From the NCBI RefSeq assembly GCF_001905465.1, contig NZ_LISX01000006.1, positions 124,001-188,000 on the forward strand: a stretch of DNA of 64,000 nt, in the 5' to 3' direction. The position numbers and the translations under genes were made by a program. Shown here piece after piece: positions 49,847-59,570 of this stretch. This DNA comes from Kitasatospora sp. CB01950 (lineage in GTDB: Bacteria; Actinomycetota; Actinomycetes; Streptomycetales; Streptomycetaceae). How positions within the stretch are numbered: the stretch's first letter is position 1; each line of letters begins with the position of its first letter. Below the pieces are notes generated by a model. It searched no databases. It had not been told where the DNA came from and was given only the letters and a program-made list of their open reading frames with translations.

Positions 49847-52800
49847 GGGTGGCCTTCCAGCGCTGGTTGGCGATCGCGAGGTCGGTGGAGATGGTGATCG
49901 GCTGCCGGGTGGCGGACATCAGGGTGGCGGGCAGCAGTTGGGCGTACGCGGTGTTGTCGAGGTGCTCGGGTTCGACGCCCCGGGCCTTCGCCAGGTCGAG
50001 GGTCTCGCCGACGGCGGCGATCAGGTCGTCGGTGTTCCAGGCGCCGGTGCGCACCGGCGGCACGACCAGCAGCATGGCCTGCGGCGGTTCGGAGTCCGGC
50101 CCGTCGTAGTGCAGCGCGATGCCGGTGGTCTCGCGCTCGGACGGGATCACCTCCGTCCACTCGTCGAACAGCAGGCCCACCTGGGTGGGGGACGGCGCCA
50201 CCGGGTCGGGCGCGTAGTGCGCGGTGAACAGCACCTTGTCCTCGGTGATGTCGGCGCCGGTGGTGCCGGGGCTGAACTCCATGGCCAGCCAGTGGTCGTG
50301 CGGCCGGTACGGCAGCTGGATCGGCACCAGTTGCGGTTCGGCGGACTGCAGCAGGTCGCCGAGGAGGCCGCCGGGCCCGCGCAGCGCGTCGCTGAGCACC
50401 ACGACCTTCTCCCACAGCCGGGGCCTGTCGCGGACCCGGGCGATGCCGTGCGCCCAGTCGTCGACCGGGAAGTCCCGCCCGATCGGCGGCTGGGTGAGGT
50501 GCTGGACGAGGGTGCCGCTGTCGGCGAGGGCGTTCCTCCAGTCCGCGGCGAGCTGCGCGGACGGCGTGAACTCCGGTACGGCCAGCACGTCCTGGCCGAT
50601 CAGCGCCTTGAGCGCGTCGGTCGCCGCCGCGACCTGGTCGGGCCCGGTGACGGCGGCGTCGTACGCGGCGAGCGCCTGGTCGGCGGCGGCGAGCCGGGCG
50701 AGGACGTCGGCGTGCAGCGCGTTCGCCCGGTCCAGCAGGTCGCGGCAGAACTGCACCACCCGGTCCTGGAACGGCTGGAGGCTGAGGTCGGTCGGGTCGA
50801 AGTCGCTCAGCGGGAGCTTCCCGGCGACTTCGGTGAGCAGGCCGCTGAGCGTCGTCCGGATCGTCCGGGCCTCCGACCGCAGCGACTGCACCTTGGTGGC
50901 GAAGGCCTGCCGGCGGCCCGCGACGATCGCCCGGAACGCGAACGGCTGGGCGGGCAGCGGCGCGGTGGGCTTGGTGGCGATCAGCCGTTCCGCCTGCTGG
51001 AGCAGCCGGAACCGTTCGGCGGCGGAGGTGGCGGCGGGCAGCGCGTCGTACGTGGCGAGCAGGGCGTCGGCGCTCGCCAGCGCCCTGGTCATCCGGTCGG
51101 CGGCGGTGGCGACGGCGGCCAGCACGTCGGTGAACACGCCGCGCCGCCACATCGCGAGTTCGCCCCAGCCGCTGCGGACCATGCCGAACCCGCCGGCGGT
51201 GGTGACCAGTGCCGCGTACCCGGAGAGCAGGGTGTCGACGAGGGCGAGGATCTGCGTCTGCTGGGGCGGCGCGCCGGCCGGGTAGAGCGGCGCCAGCGTG
51301 GCGAGGTAGCTCTCGACGCCGGTGCGCAGCACGTCCATCGAGGCCCGGACGGCGGCCGGCCGTTCGCGGGGCAGCGAGACGGCCTGATCGGCGGCCCGGT
51401 CGGCCGGGTCGGTGCCGGCGGCGGACGCCAGGTCGGTGGGGCGCAGCGGCCGGGCGGTGGTGAGCAGGGTGCGCAGCACGGTGATGAGCGGGGAGAGTTC
51501 GAAGAAGGTGAGGTGTCCGGCGGACCGGTCGGTGTAGTGGATGGTCAGTTCGACGTCGGGCCGCGGGTTGTCGGTGCGCAGGACGGAGCCGAGGATGCGG
51601 TCGTCGAGGTCGGTCATGGTGCTGCTGCCGGCCGGGCGGACCGCCCACAGCAGGTCGATGGGCTGCAGGCCGAGGTCGAACTGGGTGACGAGGCGGCTGC
51701 GGGCGAGTCCGGTGAGGGCGTCGGTCCAGGTGACCTGGGCGACGACGTTGGTGGCGGGCGGCAGCAGGGTGGGCAGCCAGGCGTTGACGGCGGGTTCGGC
51801 CTGGGCGCGGGGCGTGTTGTGGGCGAGCGGGGGTGCGCCGGTGTCGGGTTTGAGGCCGGGGGTGAGGCGCAGGCCGAGGCGGTGGGTGAGGGTGGTGCCG
51901 CTGCGGGGTGTGGTGACGACGGCGGGTTCGGGCGGCAGGCCTTCCTTGGCGTACGCGTCGAGGGTGGCGGAGGCGCGTTCGGGGTTGCCGAGCAGCGCCT
52001 GGTGGGTGCTTTCGGCGACGGCGAGGTCGGCGAGCGCGTCGTGGAGGTCGAGCAGGTGCTGCACGGCCAGGTCGACGACGGCCTGCTGGGTGGTGTCGAC
52101 GGCGGGCAGGCCGTCCAGCCCGTACGGGTAGGTCTGCGGGACGTTCTCCCTGGTCAGGTGGCGTACCAGGGCGAGGCCGTCGATGACGTTGTGGGCCTCG
52201 ATCCGGTCGATGGCCAGCGGCTTGGTCGGGTCGGGCTGGTCGCTCTGCTGCGGGACGGTGTCGGCGATCCGGCCGGCCCGCAGCGGGAACTTCAGGCGCA
52301 GCGCGGCGATCAGGAAGTCGACCTCGGCCTGTTCGTGGCTGTCGTGCAGGTCGCGTTCCAGCCGGTAGCCGAGCAGGGCGCCGAGGGACTGGCCCTGCCG
52401 CATGCCGTCGAGCAGGCCGAGGGCGGTGCGGACCCGCCCGGAGCTGAGGTTCACCGCGAACGAACCGGGGTTGTCGGGTGAGCCGTTGGCGAGGTACCCG
52501 GCCCGCAGCACGGCGGCGGTGCGGGCGTGGCCGGGCGAAGGGGCGTGCAGGTGGCCGCCGTTGAGCGGGTCGTGCATCAGCGGCTGGTCGCCCTGGAAGA
52601 CCGTGGCGAGCGGCCCGGTCAGGGTGACGGGGGTGAGCGCGGTGTCGCGGCGGCGGACGTCCTCCAGCCAGCCGTACGCGCCGAGGTGGACGCCGGGCAC
52701 GGCGGGGGTGGTGCCGTCGGGTCCGTAGCGCAGTTCGGCGAGGCGTTCGTTGGCGAGGCCGAGCCGCCAGGCGTCGAGCCGGTAGGTGGCGGTGTCGAGG

Positions 52801-55127
52801 TGCTCGGCGAGGACGCGTTCCAGCCGGGCGGTGGGCAGCGCGGTCAACAGGCCGAGGGCGGCTGTCTGTTCGGCGAGGCGGGCGGTGGCCGGGCTGGTGT
52901 CGATCACCCGGGGGATGTGGTCGACGACCAGGCGGGCGGGGTCGCCGGTGATCTCCGGCGCGGGCGAGTACAGCCGCCGGAAGCGGCTCTCGCTGGGCAG
53001 GCTCTGGCCGGGCGCCGGGATCTTGACGTGGATGAACGCCGGGTCGGCGGCGGCCTGTTCGGCGGTGGTGGCGATGCCGGCGGCGACGGCGAGTTCGGTG
53101 GCGGCGTCGGCCCAGCCGAGCAGCAGGGCGTGCCGGGCCAGCAGGTACAGCAGCGCGGCGGGCCGGTCGTCGTCGGGGAAGCCGGCCTCGGTGCGGACGG
53201 TCTCCAGGTCGGTGCGGGCGTGCGCGGCGAGCCACGTCAGGTAGTTGGCGCCGTCGAGGGTGTAGGGGCGGATCGGGTCGGTCTCGGACAGCGGCCGGTC
53301 GTCGACGGGCGGGGCGAGCAGCGGGTGCTGGGTGTCGAGGAACAGGCGGCGGATCAGGTCCGGGTCCTGGGCGGCGCCGGTGTCGGGGTAGCCGAAGCGG
53401 GTCAGCAGGGCGCGGATCGGGCCGGGCTGGTTCAGCCGGTCCAGGCCGGGCAGCACGGTCGAGCCGAGCGCGCCGAGGTTCTCCCGGTTGAAGACGTCCT
53501 CGACGCTCTGCGCGTACCGCTGGTAGTACTCGGCGGAGGTGGGGTGCGCGGCGAGGATGTCCAGCAGGTGCTGGTGGGCGTCGGCGGCGGGCCCGCCGAG
53601 GTGGGCGACCTTGCCGGTGGCGGCCTGCCAGTCGGCGGCGGCGGCCTGCAGGACGGTGTTCAGGCCGCGCCGGTGGGCGGCGGCGGGGTCGGTGTCCGGC
53701 CAGGCGAGGCGGGAGAACGCGGTGGTCGGCAGGATGCCGTACGGCTGCCGGCCGATCCGTACGGTCGGCGCCGGGCCGCGTCCGGAGACGTGCCGCAGGT
53801 AGTACTCGCGGGTCTGTTCGACGACGGCCCGAGAGAACACCGGGTGCAGCGTGGTCTGCAGGTGGTAGCCCCAGGTCGCGGGCCACAGCGCGGTGTCGGC
53901 GGCGCGGGCGTCGCGCTGGTCGGTGCCGTCGGCGCCCGGCATCCCGGCGAGGTCGGCGGGGTCGACGCCGAGCAGTTCGGCGAAGCACTGCCCGTCGGTG
54001 CGGGTCGTCCAGTCCGCGCCGGGCGCGAGGGCCCGCAGGTGTGCGGCGGAGCGCAGCCCCGCGTCGGCCTCCTGTCCGGGGTCGAGTCCGGCGGGCGCCT
54101 GCGCGCTGTTGTTGGTGGGGGTGCCCTGCGGCAGCAGGCTGAGCCCGGCGGGGCTGCGGAGCTGACGGGTCAGCAGGCCGGTCAGGTCGGCGGCGGACTG
54201 CGTCGGGGTGGCCCCTGCTCGCAGGCCGAGCACCACCAGCCGGTCCAGTCCGCCGGCGAGGTCGGCGGTCAGCGGGACCCGGAAGCCCATGCCGACGGTG
54301 ACGGCCCGGTCGAAGTCGGTCAGCCAGCGCAGCTCGTCGGGGACGGTCAGCACGCCGGTGCTCTCGTCGACGCGCATCTCGGTGTTGCCCGGGTCGGGGC
54401 CGACCGGCAGCGTCGCCGGGACGGGGTTGCCGTCGACGTCGAGGACCTTGGCGCCGCCGGCCCAGCCCAGCAGCCGGAAGTGGTCGGGCAGCAGGCCGGC
54501 CCGGGCGGCGACCGTCCATGACTGCGGGGCGATGTCGGCGTCGGCCGGGCGCGGCACCACCAGGAACGCCACCAGCACGGCGTCGCCGCTCTGCACCGGC
54601 GCGGCCTCGATCCCGGCGGGCCGGCGGGCGGTGATCGCCGCCGCCCCGGCCGGGCCGACGGCGGCGAGCAGCGCGGTGTCGGCGGCCCGCTGCTTCACCC
54701 GGTCGCCGTGGGCGCGCCAGACCGCCGTCCAGTAGTCGGTGGTCGGCTGCCGGTCGGCGGCGGGCAGTGCGGCGTCGCTGAGCACGACCAGCACGGTGGT
54801 GCCGGCCGGCACCGGCACCGGCCGGTCGGCGGGGTTCGCCGGCCGGTGGTTCTGCAGCAGCCAGGTCGCCCGGCCGGCGGCGATCCGGCCGACCAGTTCC
54901 TGCCAGGCCGCCCGGTCGCCGACGGCCGAGCCGCCGGTGCGCCACAGCGCCGTCCAGTAGGCGTCCAGCGCGCCCAACTCGGCTTCGGTGGGCCGGGGTT
55001 CGAAGGTGTCCACCGACCACTCGTCGGGGAACACCCGGACCAGCAGCTCGGTCGCGGTGAACCTGGTCTCGACCCGCACCGGCCCCAACAGGACCGGGAA
55101 GTCGTCGCTCAGGGCGTTGTCGGCCAT
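49839..55127 (-). CDS. Very large conserved protein of unknown function (1762 aa)
   Basis: A 1762-residue soluble protein. The N-terminus is MADNALSDDFPVLLGPVRVE and there is no signal peptide. The first third includes RIGRQPYGILPTTAFSRLAW and the middle WATWGY-type aromatic patches. The last 600 residues are Ala/Leu-rich and probably helical (DRMTRALASADALLATYDAL, SLRSEARTIRTTLSGLLTEV). No catalytic motif is apparent. The ATG at 55127 is preferred over a longer Arg/Pro-rich frame. It overlaps the stop of the upstream gene by 19 bases. Size, lack of export signal and helical C-terminus recall structural or toxin-complex proteins, but no family is recognised. Confidence 0.8.
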   Translation of the reverse strand: MADNALSDDFPVLLGPVRVETRFTATELLVRVFPDEWSVDTFEPRPTEAELGALDAYWTALWRTGGSAVGDRAAWQELVGRIAAGRATWLLQNHRPANPADRPVPVPAGTTVLVVLSDAALPAADRQPTTDYWTAVWRAHGDRVKQRAADTALLAAVGPAGAAAITARRPAGIEAAPVQSGDAVLVAFLVVPRPADADIAPQSWTVAARAGLLPDHFRLLGWAGGAKVLDVDGNPVPATLPVGPDPGNTEMRVDESTGVLTVPDELRWLTDFDRAVTVGMGFRVPLTADLAGGLDRLVVLGLRAGATPTQSAADLTGLLTRQLRSPAGLSLLPQGTPTNNSAQAPAGLDPGQEADAGLRSAAHLRALAPGADWTTRTDGQCFAELLGVDPADLAGMPGADGTDQRDARAADTALWPATWGYHLQTTLHPVFSRAVVEQTREYYLRHVSGRGPAPTVRIGRQPYGILPTTAFSRLAWPDTDPAAAHRRGLNTVLQAAAADWQAATGKVAHLGGPAADAHQHLLDILAAHPTSAEYYQRYAQSVEDVFNRENLGALGSTVLPGLDRLNQPGPIRALLTRFGYPDTGAAQDPDLIRRLFLDTQHPLLAPPVDDRPLSETDPIRPYTLDGANYLTWLAAHARTDLETVRTEAGFPDDDRPAALLYLLARHALLLGWADAATELAVAAGIATTAEQAAADPAFIHVKIPAPGQSLPSESRFRRLYSPAPEITGDPARLVVDHIPRVIDTSPATARLAEQTAALGLLTALPTARLERVLAEHLDTATYRLDAWRLGLANERLAELRYGPDGTTPAVPGVHLGAYGWLEDVRRRDTALTPVTLTGPLATVFQGDQPLMHDPLNGGHLHAPSPGHARTAAVLRAGYLANGSPDNPGSFAVNLSSGRVRTALGLLDGMRQGQSLGALLGYRLERDLHDSHEQAEVDFLIAALRLKFPLRAGRIADTVPQQSDQPDPTKPLAIDRIEAHNVIDGLALVRHLTRENVPQTYPYGLDGLPAVDTTQQAVVDLAVQHLLDLHDALADLAVAESTHQALLGNPERASATLDAYAKEGLPPEPAVVTTPRSGTTLTHRLGLRLTPGLKPDTGAPPLAHNTPRAQAEPAVNAWLPTLLPPATNVVAQVTWTDALTGLARSRLVTQFDLGLQPIDLLWAVRPAGSSTMTDLDDRILGSVLRTDNPRPDVELTIHYTDRSAGHLTFFELSPLITVLRTLLTTARPLRPTDLASAAGTDPADRAADQAVSLPRERPAAVRASMDVLRTGVESYLATLAPLYPAGAPPQQTQILALVDTLLSGYAALVTTAGGFGMVRSGWGELAMWRRGVFTDVLAAVATAADRMTRALASADALLATYDALPAATSAAERFRLLQQAERLIATKPTAPLPAQPFAFRAIVAGRRQAFATKVQSLRSEARTIRTTLSGLLTEVAGKLPLSDFDPTDLSLQPFQDRVVQFCRDLLDRANALHADVLARLAAADQALAAYDAAVTGPDQVAAATDALKALIGQDVLAVPEFTPSAQLAADWRNALADSGTLVQHLTQPPIGRDFPVDDWAHGIARVRDRPRLWEKVVVLSDALRGPGGLLGDLLQSAEPQLVPIQLPYRPHDHWLAMEFSPGTTGADITEDKVLFTAHYAPDPVAPSPTQVGLLFDEWTEVIPSERETTGIALHYDGPDSEPPQAMLLVVPPVRTGAWNTDDLIAAVGETLDLAKARGVEPEHLDNTAYAQLLPATLMSATRQPITISTDLAIANQRWKATHA

Positions 55128-58100
55128 ACCGGGAGCATCTCCTGTGCGTGGACGGCGACCATGACCGGCGCCTGGAAGAGGATGTACGCGATGTCGGCCG
55201 AGCTCAGCCGGGAGTACCAGAGCGGCAGCGCGATGTCCTCGCTGCGCTGCTGCTGCTTCTCCAGGTCGTCCGGGGAGCCGTCGAACGGCACCAGCGGGAC
55301 GTGCGTGGTGTCGCTGAACTCGATGAAGCCGAGGTGGTCCGGGTCGACGTGCTGCCAGGTGAGGTCGTTCCACACCTCGACCGGCGGCAGCGGACCCTCC
55401 GGCTCGTCCACGCCGAAACGCGGCTCGCCGGGGCGTTCCTTGAGGATGAAGAACCAGCCCGGGTCGCCGGGCGGGTTGCCGCGCGCCTCGGCGGCGTCCA
55501 GGTCGAAGCCCAGCAGGTAGATGTCGGGTTCGACCTTGGCCTCGTACAGCGGCAGCCGCACCAGGTCGGGCGTCGGGTGGTCCTCGTCGGGCAGCGGCGC
55601 GGGGATGCGCTCCCCCGTGGTGACCGGGTTGCCGTTCGCGTCCAGCGGCCAGGCGGCGCGCTGCGCGTACACGGCGGTGTTCGGGTACTTCTTCAGCAGC
55701 TCGCCGCGGACGACCAGCACCAGGTCGTCCTTCTGGGCAGTGCCCGGCTGCTGCCGGTTGTCGTTCTCACCGAGCAGCGCGGCCGGCCCCCAGGTGTGGA
55801 TCGGCTTGATGTCGTACAGCCGCTCCCGGCGCTGCTCGGCCGTCTCGCCGGGCGGCGACAGCACCGCCCGCGGGTCCCAGAACTGCCGGAACGGGGTGCC
55901 GCGCTGGTCGGTCGGGTACTCGCGCCACAGCATCTCCCGGGCCATCTCGTGGTTCAGGCCGACCATGAACGACTCGATGAAACGCCGGTTGTTGGCCAGC
56001 AGGGTGATCGAATTCGCGGGCAGCAGGCCCAGGTTGGGCACGAAGACGTCCGTCGACCGGTCGATCAGCGACTGGTACATCGGCAGGTCGATCACCGGGT
56101 ACGCCATCGCCTCGATGAAGTTCTCCGCGAACGGCCGCAGCCGGTCCGGCACGTCCACCGACCCGAGCAGGCACCTCGGCACGGTGGTGTCCGACCGCAG
56201 CCCGTTCAGCACCGTGTCCGTCGTCCCGGCGACGCCCAACTGCCCCCGGGGCGGGGCCTGTCCGACGGCGGCGGCCTCGTTGCGCCCGTCGTACAGCTCC
56301 CGCAGCGCCGCCTTGAACCGCTGCGCCTCCGGACTGTCCACATCGCCGCCGGTGGTCGGCGGGACGGGGTCCCCGATGTCCTTCAGGACGAAGTCCGCGC
56401 TCTTCGGCAGCGCGTCCACCGGGTCGGTGCCCGCGTCCGCGAAACCCGGCCCGGGGTGCAGCACCCGGTCGAGCTGGTCCGGTGTCACCAGCGCGGCCGG
56501 CTTCACCTTCGGCGCGGCGGCCGTCACGGCGCCCGTCGCGGCGTCCATCCGCGGCAGCAGCGCCTCCCGCGGCTGGTCCGGCGGGAACGTCAGCGACCGC
56601 ACCAGCCGCGCGCCGGGCCGGATCTGCCGCCGCATCGCCGCCGACAGCGGCGCCTCCGCGACCTGGCTGGCCGCCACCTGGAACCCCACCGCCAGCTGCT
56701 CGCCCGGGCCGGCCGTCGCGGCGGACCCGGCCGTCGTCACCCGGGGGTGGGCGGGCGCGGTCAGCGTCAGGTACTTGCCGGTCGGCGGCGGCGCGGCCGC
56801 GGCGGGCGGGGCGGCGGGCGGCGACAGGTGCTTGACCTGCAACCGGTGCCCGACCTCCCGCGCCAACTGGGCTTCCCGGATCCGCGCGTTGGCCTTCAGC
56901 ACGTCGCCGAGCTGCGCCCACGCGGCGTCCATGAACTCGTCCTGCCGGTCCTGCACCACCTTGGTGCCGAAGTTCGCGGCGACCCGGTGGCGCGGGTCGA
57001 GGTTGAGCCGGTGCACCCAGTTCCGGTTGGCCGGCGAGGGCAGCGGCTGCCCGGCGTCGTCGATCAGCAGGTGCGCGGTCAGCGCGTGCCAACGGCCGTA
57101 CAGCGGCGGCGTGATGACCGGATCGACGCCCGCCGACAACGACTGCGCCTGGGCGGGCGGCAGCGCGGCGTGCGCGGCCGCGGGCGTGGTGTCCTGGTAC
57201 GCCTCGGCGAGGTTGACCAGGTTCGCCAGCGCCTGTTGGAACGGGTGCGGGTACGGCGCGGCGGGCGGCGGCTGGTCGAACCAGTTGTCCCAGTTCTCCC
57301 AGGCGTCGATCGGCTGCTCGGGCACCTGCAGCGCCCCGCCGAGGCGCAGCACCCCGCCGATCGCCGCCGGCGTGGTGATCGGCGGCAGCCCCGGCCCCGC
57401 CGAACGGTGCACGTCCATGTCCCGCCGCCCGACCAGCGGGTCCGGTCGGCGCGGCTGCAACAGCCGCACCAGGTACTCGAAGTCCCCGGTGGCTCCGGTG
57501 GTGAACGGCCACCGCTGGTAGTACGGCAGCTGCCCCTCGCCCGGGCGGTTCGGGTAGTCCGGCCCCCAGCTCGAGTACAGCGCCCCCGGCGACAGCGCCG
57601 GATCGAACCCCAGCCCCGACAGCCGCCCGGTCTCGAACGCCGGGACCAGGAACGCCTCGTACGCCCGGTCCCGTTGCAGGTGCCGCGGACACACCAGCCG
57701 CGAACACGCCCGGTCCGGGTCCGTCCGCAACACCTCCGCGAGCGCCTGCAGCACCGGATCCCCCGCCCCGCTCAGCTCCCGCGCCACCGCCTCGTCCAGC
57801 CCGCCGTTGACGTGCACGTGCGCCCACGCCCCCAGCTGGTCCGCCGGCGGCAGCGCGTTCGGGTCCTTGACCGTCACGAACGGCACCGGCGTCCCCCCGC
57901 TGCCCTCCTCGAACTCCGCCGGCGCCCCCGTCACGTCACTGCGCGCCGCCAGCACCACCAGCGCCAGCCACGGCGCGAGCCGGTCCGTCGACCCGTCGGC
58001 CGCCGCCGGGCTGTACCGCCAGGGAAAGTCCTCGTCGTAGAACTCGATGTGCGCAAGGTAGTTGGGCTCGATGTTGGTGGTCCCCGGCAGCGGCTCGCGC

Positions 58101-58321
58101 CGCGAGATCGCCTGGGCGTCCACCCCCACCACATCCCCGGGCCCGTACAACTGCACCGCCCGCTCGACCCCTTGGCTCAGCGCACCCCCGTCCAGCCCCT
58201 CCCCGCTCAGCACCAGCTTGACCGGAATGGTCGCGCGGGCGGACGTGCCCGGATCGCCGGTGATCCGGGTGGAGAGGCCGGACCGCAGCCACGGCAGGAA
58301 CGAATAGGCATTCGCCGTCAC
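55109..58321 (-). CDS. Large conserved protein of unknown function (1070 aa)
   Basis: A 1070-residue soluble protein starting with GTG at 58321, with GGGGG seven bases upstream. Recognisable features are only compositional: TRITGDPGTSARATIPVKLV near the start, an aromatic WENWDNWFDQPP segment, a Pro/Ala-rich linker in the middle and a C-terminal part with SLIDRSTDVFVPNLGLLPAN and ESFMVGLNHEMAREMLWREY. The region from about residue 760 to the end looks like an independently folded domain. It is the third large unknown of the operon and overlaps the 1762-residue gene. No signal peptide is seen. Confidence 0.8.
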   Translation of the reverse strand: MTANAYSFLPWLRSGLSTRITGDPGTSARATIPVKLVLSGEGLDGGALSQGVERAVQLYGPGDVVGVDAQAISRREPLPGTTNIEPNYLAHIEFYDEDFPWRYSPAAADGSTDRLAPWLALVVLAARSDVTGAPAEFEEGSGGTPVPFVTVKDPNALPPADQLGAWAHVHVNGGLDEAVARELSGAGDPVLQALAEVLRTDPDRACSRLVCPRHLQRDRAYEAFLVPAFETGRLSGLGFDPALSPGALYSSWGPDYPNRPGEGQLPYYQRWPFTTGATGDFEYLVRLLQPRRPDPLVGRRDMDVHRSAGPGLPPITTPAAIGGVLRLGGALQVPEQPIDAWENWDNWFDQPPPAAPYPHPFQQALANLVNLAEAYQDTTPAAAHAALPPAQAQSLSAGVDPVITPPLYGRWHALTAHLLIDDAGQPLPSPANRNWVHRLNLDPRHRVAANFGTKVVQDRQDEFMDAAWAQLGDVLKANARIREAQLAREVGHRLQVKHLSPPAAPPAAAAPPPTGKYLTLTAPAHPRVTTAGSAATAGPGEQLAVGFQVAASQVAEAPLSAAMRRQIRPGARLVRSLTFPPDQPREALLPRMDAATGAVTAAAPKVKPAALVTPDQLDRVLHPGPGFADAGTDPVDALPKSADFVLKDIGDPVPPTTGGDVDSPEAQRFKAALRELYDGRNEAAAVGQAPPRGQLGVAGTTDTVLNGLRSDTTVPRCLLGSVDVPDRLRPFAENFIEAMAYPVIDLPMYQSLIDRSTDVFVPNLGLLPANSITLLANNRRFIESFMVGLNHEMAREMLWREYPTDQRGTPFRQFWDPRAVLSPPGETAEQRRERLYDIKPIHTWGPAALLGENDNRQQPGTAQKDDLVLVVRGELLKKYPNTAVYAQRAAWPLDANGNPVTTGERIPAPLPDEDHPTPDLVRLPLYEAKVEPDIYLLGFDLDAAEARGNPPGDPGWFFILKERPGEPRFGVDEPEGPLPPVEVWNDLTWQHVDPDHLGFIEFSDTTHVPLVPFDGSPDDLEKQQQRSEDIALPLWYSRLSSADIAYILFQAPVMVAVHAQEMLPVWPTTP

Positions 58322-58412
58322 AGCACACCCCCGTCAAGCAACTCACCTGCGACACCGACACGTTCGCCACCGACCGCACGCCGCTCCGGCCGGGCACCGC
58401 AACCGTTCGCCC

Positions 58413-59570
58413 TCACGCGCCGCTCCCGAACAGCTCGGTGGTGGCGGTGAGTTCGGTGGCCGTCGGGTCGGCAGCGGCCAGGCCGGAGCGGGCCGCACCG
58501 CCTGCGGCGAGGACCCGGCCGTCGGTCAGGACGGCGGCGGCGAAGCCCCAACGGCCGGTGAGCAGGCCCGACTGGGCGGTCCAGGCATCGGCACCCGCGT
58601 CGTACTGGACGACGCTGCGAAAACCCGCCTCGTCGGTGTCGCTGCCGGTTCCGCCGATCACCAGGACGCCGCCCGTGCCGACCGCGACGGCCCGGTGCTG
58701 GGCCCGTCCGGCGGGCATGTCGGCGGCGGCGGTCCACACCCCCGTCGTCAGGTCGTACTTCTCCGCCGTCCGCCGGCCGAACGGGTCGAACGTGCCGTCG
58801 TCGCCCGCGCCCGGTGCGCGGCCGCCGGTCACCAGCACGGTGGTGTCGGACAGCGCGGTGGCCTGGTGCAGGGCGCGCGGGCGCAGCAGGCTGCCGGTCG
58901 GCGTCCAGGTGCCCGCGGCCGGGTCGTACAGCTCGCAGAAGGCCAGCGCCGGGTCCTGCGCGGTACCGACGGACGCCGTGCCGCCGACCACCAGCACCTT
59001 GCCGTCCTTGAGCACCACCGCGACATGCCCGGACCGGGCGTCGCCCAGATCCCCCGCCGCGGTCCAGATGCCCGTCGCCGGGTCGTACAACTCGGCGGAA
59101 CGCAACGCCCGGACGGTCGTACCGGCTCGCACGGCACTGCCCCCGGCCACCAGCACCTTGCCGCTCGGCAGCAGGACGGCGCTGTGGCCCCAGCGGGCCT
59201 GGTTCATGGTGCCGGCCGGGCTCCAGGTGTTCGCCGCCGGGTCGTAGACCTCGGCCGAGGTCAGCCCCGGCGCGGTGGAGCCCCCGATGCCGCCGGTGAC
59301 CAGCACCTTGCCGTCGGCCAGCGCGGTCACCGCGTGCAGCCGCCGGGGCGAGGGCTGCGTGGCGGTCGCCGTCCAGGTGTCGGCGGCCGGGTCGTACACG
59401 GCGGCCCGCCCGAGCGCGGCCCCGCTCGGGTCGGCACCGCCGACGACCAGGACTTTCGTGGTGCCCTTGAGCACGACCGGCCCGTCGTGCTGCCCGAACC
59501 AGGCGGTCGCCCCGGCCAGGTCGTGCGCGGCAGTCCACTTCGCTGCGGTCGGCACGGTGGAGGTGGTCAT
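58413..59570 (-). CDS. Kelch-repeat beta-propeller protein
   Basis: A 385-residue protein with about six Kelch repeats (pattern VLVVGG, then a Tyr-Asp-Pro and Trp segment such as AVYDPAADTWTA, AEVYDPAANTWSP, AELYDPATGIWTA). They fold into a six-bladed propeller that usually binds proteins or sugars. There is no signal peptide. One repeat (CELYDPAAGTWTPTGSLL) is nearly identical to one in the DUF6603-like protein upstream, so the two propellers are related by duplication. The ATG at 59570 overlaps the stop of the small repeat gene by ATGA. A 91-base gap follows. Confidence 0.88.
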   Translation of the reverse strand: MTTSTVPTAAKWTAAHDLAGATAWFGQHDGPVVLKGTTKVLVVGGADPSGAALGRAAVYDPAADTWTATATQPSPRRLHAVTALADGKVLVTGGIGGSTAPGLTSAEVYDPAANTWSPAGTMNQARWGHSAVLLPSGKVLVAGGSAVRAGTTVRALRSAELYDPATGIWTAAGDLGDARSGHVAVVLKDGKVLVVGGTASVGTAQDPALAFCELYDPAAGTWTPTGSLLRPRALHQATALSDTTVLVTGGRAPGAGDDGTFDPFGRRTAEKYDLTTGVWTAAADMPAGRAQHRAVAVGTGGVLVIGGTGSDTDEAGFRSVVQYDAGADAWTAQSGLLTGRWGFAAAVLTDGRVLAAGGAARSGLAAADPTATELTATTELFGSGA